A stretch of 64,000 nt of DNA from Micromonospora rifamycinica (lineage in GTDB: Bacteria; Actinomycetota; Actinomycetes; Mycobacteriales; Micromonosporaceae), in NCBI RefSeq assembly GCF_900090265.1, contig NZ_LT607752.1, positions 2,542,001-2,606,000 of the forward strand, written 5' to 3'. Position numbers and translations under genes: made by a program. Every line of letters starts with the position of its first letter. Positions within the stretch are counted from its first letter, which is position 1. Below are positions 61,901 through 64,000 of the stretch, one piece after another. A model generated the notes under the pieces. That model was given only the letters and a program-made list of their open reading frames with translations, made no database searches and was not told the DNA's origin.

Positions 61901-62100
61901 CCGCCGGGCCGTGACCACCACCGCCGGGCCGTGACCGGCACTGCCGGGCCGTGACCGGCACTGCCGGGCCGTGACCGGCACTGCCGGGCCGTGACCGGCA
62001 CTGCCGGGCCGTGACCGGCACTGCCGGGCCGTGACCGGCACTGCCGGGCCGTTTCCACCGCTGCCGGGCCGTTTCCACCGCTGTGAGGGCGTGTCCGGCA
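61901..62100. repeat. Ten-unit, 20-bp tandem repeat array
   Basis: Exactly 20 bp per unit from 61901; five consecutive units (61941-62040) are identical CTGCCGGGCCGTGACCGGCA, flanked by units that diverge towards both ends. No spacers. Confidence 0.92.
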
Positions 62101-62124
62101 CGCCGATTTACATCTGCGCCTGTC

Positions 62125-62152
62125 TATGCTTTGCTCGGGAAAGCGCTTGTCC
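62125..62152 (+). promoter_or_regulatory. Pectate lyase -10 box and overlapping LacI-type operator
   Basis: TATGCT (62125-62130) is followed by GGAAAGCGCTTGTCC (62138-62152), a near-palindrome centred on AGCGCT, the usual core of LacI-family operators. It would cover the transcription start, fitting repression relieved by a sugar. Confidence 0.5.
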
Positions 62153-62313
62153 GGGCTGCGGGCGCACCACACGGGAGCCACCTCGTACCGACCTGACCCC
62201 CTGGCAGGGGCCGATCGGCGACGTCCCGAGTCACCGCGGGTGCCCACTGGCGCGGCAGCCACCGGCGGCTCTCCCGTCGACGGCAGCCCTGTCCCACCCG
62301 AAAAGGACGCAGC

Positions 62314-63690
62314 ATGCGTACACCCCGGCGTCGTACGACGCTGATCGCCGCCACCACCGTCGCCCTGCTCGCCACCAGCGCACTCACCGCCGTCGCCGCC
62401 CAGGCCGCCCCCGGCTGCGCGGTCGACTACACCGTCGGCGGCCAGTGGCAGGGCGGATTCACCGGCAACGTCACCGTCACCAACCTCGGCGACCCGCTGT
62501 CGAGCTGGAGCCTGCGCTGGTCGTACGCGGCCGGGCAGACGGTCAGTGACGCCTGGAACGCCGCCGTGTCGCAGAGCGGCAGCACGGTGACCGCCGCCAA
62601 CGTCGGCTACAACGGGAGCGTGCCGACCGGCGGCACCGTCTCCTTCGGCTTCAACGGCACCTGGAACAACTCCAGCAACCCGGCACCGACCAGCTTCACC
62701 CTCAACGGGGTGACCTGCACCGGAAGCACCGCACCCACCGGCGCGCCGACCACCCCGCCGTCGAGCCCACCCCCGCCGACCACGCCCCCGCCGACCACCC
62801 CGCCACCGACCACCCCGCCGCCCGGCCAGCCGCAGACCGGCCTGGTGGGCTGGGCCACCCAGAACGGCGGCACCACCGGCGGCGGCAGCGCCGGCACGAC
62901 CACGGTCACCACCGCCTCGGCGCTGACCAGCGCGTTGAACGCCACCGGCGCGGCGGTGATCCGGGTCTCCGGCACCATCAACTGCTCGGGCATGCTGCGG
63001 GTCCGGTCCAACAAGACCGTGCTCGGCAACTCCGGGGCGACCATCGTCGGCTGCGGGTTCACCGTCAACGGCGACCGCAACGTGATCATCCGGAACCTGA
63101 CGTTCCGCAACTGGAGCGACGACGCGATCAACGTGGAGAGTTCGGCCACCAACATCTGGATCGATCACAACACCTTCAGCAACGGCTACGACGGCACCGT
63201 CGACATCAAGCGGGGCTCGGACTTCGTCACCGTCTCCTGGAACCGGGTCTACAGCCACGACAAGACGATGCTGCTCGGGCACAGCGACGACAACGGCAGC
63301 CAGGACATCGGACACCTGCGGGTGACCTACCACCACAACTGGTACGACGGCAGCAAGCAGCGCAACCCCCGGGTCCGCTTCGGCAACCCGGTGCACGTCT
63401 ACAACAACTACTACTACAACAACGCCGGCTACGGGGTGGCCTCCACCATGAGCGCCGGGGTGCTCGTCGAGGGCAACTACTTCGAGAACGTCAAGGACAC
63501 CTACCACCTCGGTGAGGCCGACTCCGGGCCGGGCAGCCTGGTGGCCCGCAACAACCACTTCGTCAACTCGCCCGCCGGGCAGACCGGCGGCAGTGTCGCC
63601 GGCATCCCGTACCCGTACACCCTGGACAGCGCGAGCAGCGTGAAGTCCATCGTGACGGCGGGCGCCGGCGCGGGCCGCATCTCGGTCTGA
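62314..63690 (+). CDS. Secreted pectate lyase (PL1) with N-terminal CBM2
   Basis: 458 residues. Signal peptide (1 to about 32), CBM2 (about 34-137) with bounding cysteines and surface Trp residues, Pro/Thr linker (about 138-172), and a PL1 right-handed beta-helix (about 173-458). The family motifs are 'NIWIDHNTFSNGYDG' (calcium Asp) and 'QRNPRVRFGNPVHVYNNYYYN' in part (catalytic Arg). It cleaves polygalacturonate by beta-elimination outside the cell. Domain order is the reverse of the neighbouring GH5 enzyme. The ATG at 62314 has an aaagga site. Confidence 0.95.
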   Translation: MRTPRRRTTLIAATTVALLATSALTAVAAQAAPGCAVDYTVGGQWQGGFTGNVTVTNLGDPLSSWSLRWSYAAGQTVSDAWNAAVSQSGSTVTAANVGYNGSVPTGGTVSFGFNGTWNNSSNPAPTSFTLNGVTCTGSTAPTGAPTTPPSSPPPPTTPPPTTPPPTTPPPGQPQTGLVGWATQNGGTTGGGSAGTTTVTTASALTSALNATGAAVIRVSGTINCSGMLRVRSNKTVLGNSGATIVGCGFTVNGDRNVIIRNLTFRNWSDDAINVESSATNIWIDHNTFSNGYDGTVDIKRGSDFVTVSWNRVYSHDKTMLLGHSDDNGSQDIGHLRVTYHHNWYDGSKQRNPRVRFGNPVHVYNNYYYNNAGYGVASTMSAGVLVEGNYFENVKDTYHLGEADSGPGSLVARNNHFVNSPAGQTGGSVAGIPYPYTLDSASSVKSIVTAGAGAGRISV

Positions 63691-63697
63691 CCGCGCA

Positions 63698-63734
63698 CCT
63701 GCCGGGGTCCGCCACACCGGCGGACCCCGGCAGG
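63698..63734. terminator. Bidirectional terminator between pectate lyase and miaB
   Basis: Perfect 16-bp stem CCTGCCGGGGTCCGCC with a 5-nt loop, beginning 7 nt after the lyase stop and ending 1 bp before the miaB stop. Confidence 0.88.
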
Positions 63735-64000
63735 TCAGTGCGCGGCGCAGCCGGTCGTCGGCGCGGGCTGCGCGGCCGGCGGCCCGACCGTGGGCAACCC
63801 GAGCGACACCCCCGGGGTACGCGGGGCGCGACCGGCCTCGGCGGCGTCCCCGGCCCGGGTCCGCCGGTGGGCCAGCGGGGCGCCGTCGGCGTTGAGATGG
63901 TGCGGAGCGGCGTACGTGACGGTGGTGTGCACGATGTCGCCCGGCCGGATGGTGCCGGCCGCCCCGGGCTGACCGGCCGCCCCGGCCGCGAAGTGCACCA
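63735..64000 (-). CDS. miaB: tRNA-2-methylthio-N6-dimethylallyladenosine synthase, C-terminal end (partial)
   Basis: Only the last 88 or so codons lie in the window. 'VHFAAG' followed by '[20 protein letters not shown]' is the end of the TRAM domain of MiaB, and the tail '[10 protein letters not shown]' is typical of actinobacterial MiaB. The radical-SAM and Fe-S parts are off the edge. MiaB adds the methylthio group to the base modified by MiaA. Homologue of Rv2733c. Confidence 0.85.
   Translation of the reverse strand, partial: VHFAAGAAGQPGAAGTIRPGDIVHTTVTYAAPHHLNADGAPLAHRRTRAGDAAEAGRAPRTPGVSLGLPTVGPPAAQPAPTTGCAAH

Larger units (their letters stand above)
61823..62313. other. 491-bp intergenic region between GH5 and pectate lyase
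   Basis: No gene. It holds the GH5 terminator, a ten-unit 20-bp tandem array, and the pectate lyase promoter/operator with a leader of about 175 nt. Confidence 0.8.

Noticed and set aside
61901-62100. CRISPR-like array
   Set aside because: The 20-bp units are directly abutted with no spacers, and there are no cas genes in the window; it is an ordinary tandem repeat.

Overview
The window is high-GC actinobacterial chromosome, most consistent with Micromonosporaceae (Micromonospora or a close relative). I judge this from codon use, the gene families present and the gene order. The order dxs, TrmA-like methyltransferase, APC permease, ceoB/ceoC, DUF3159, OB-fold, DUF3710, dut, DUF3093, DUF4193, LytR_C, suhB, sigA ... 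sigB, DtxR/IdeR ... nrdR, lexA, hflX, dapF, miaA ... miaB is the conserved actinobacterial core block also known from Mycobacterium tuberculosis (about Rv2682c-Rv2733c). No rRNA, tRNA, CRISPR array, insertion sequence, prophage or biosynthetic cluster was found.

Layout. 1-6.3 kb: a truncated PQQ-like beta-propeller gene, two tail-to-tail paralogous polytopic membrane proteins and a lipoprotein. 6.6-11.3 kb: dxs, anmK and an RNA methyltransferase. 11.3-15 kb: a potassium module, with a KimA-like permease divergent from ceoB-ceoC. 15-20.5 kb: the DUF3159/OB-fold/DUF3710/dut block, DUF3093, DUF4193 and LytR_C. 20.7-26 kb: suhB, sigA, a small DUF7455 protein and a helicase. 26-30.9 kb: TRIC channel, DUF3039, psuG plus PfkB kinase, DUF3099, a BrnT-like toxin/antitoxin pair and a HhH-GPD protein. 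31-34.5 kb: secreted subtilase, methyltransferase, micro-ORF and dtd. 34.7-42.4 kb: Spo0M, an interrupted sigB, a PatA-like acetyltransferase with AcuC deacetylase and a rhodanese, and an IdeR-like regulator with a duplicated 5' end. 42.4-51.6 kb: lipoprotein, DUF5522, DUF2332, frameshifted nrdJ, nrdR, lexA and a membrane beta-propeller with an RGG-rich tail. 51.6-59.7 kb: hflX, malic enzyme, dapF, miaA, dioxygenase-like protein, SnoaL-like protein and DUF349. 60-64 kb: secreted GH5-CBM2 and CBM2-PL1 plant-polysaccharide enzymes, then the 3' end of miaB.

The non-coding DNA holds the most unusual signals. A family of exactly 60-bp imperfect palindromes with invariant 12-bp tips occurs six times, always between convergent genes. 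Local tandem repeats of 18-37 bp sit over or beside many stop codons; one, made of 27-bp units, is an open, translationally coupled micro-ORF between a methyltransferase gene and dtd. The ideR-like gene is preceded by a leader ORF repeating its own first ten codons with only synonymous changes. At least nine genes have a TANNNT -10 box 6-9 nt before the start codon, implying leaderless mRNAs.

Two core genes are interrupted: sigB by an in-frame TGA and nrdJ by a one-base deletion in a homopolymer. Either could be real or a sequencing error.
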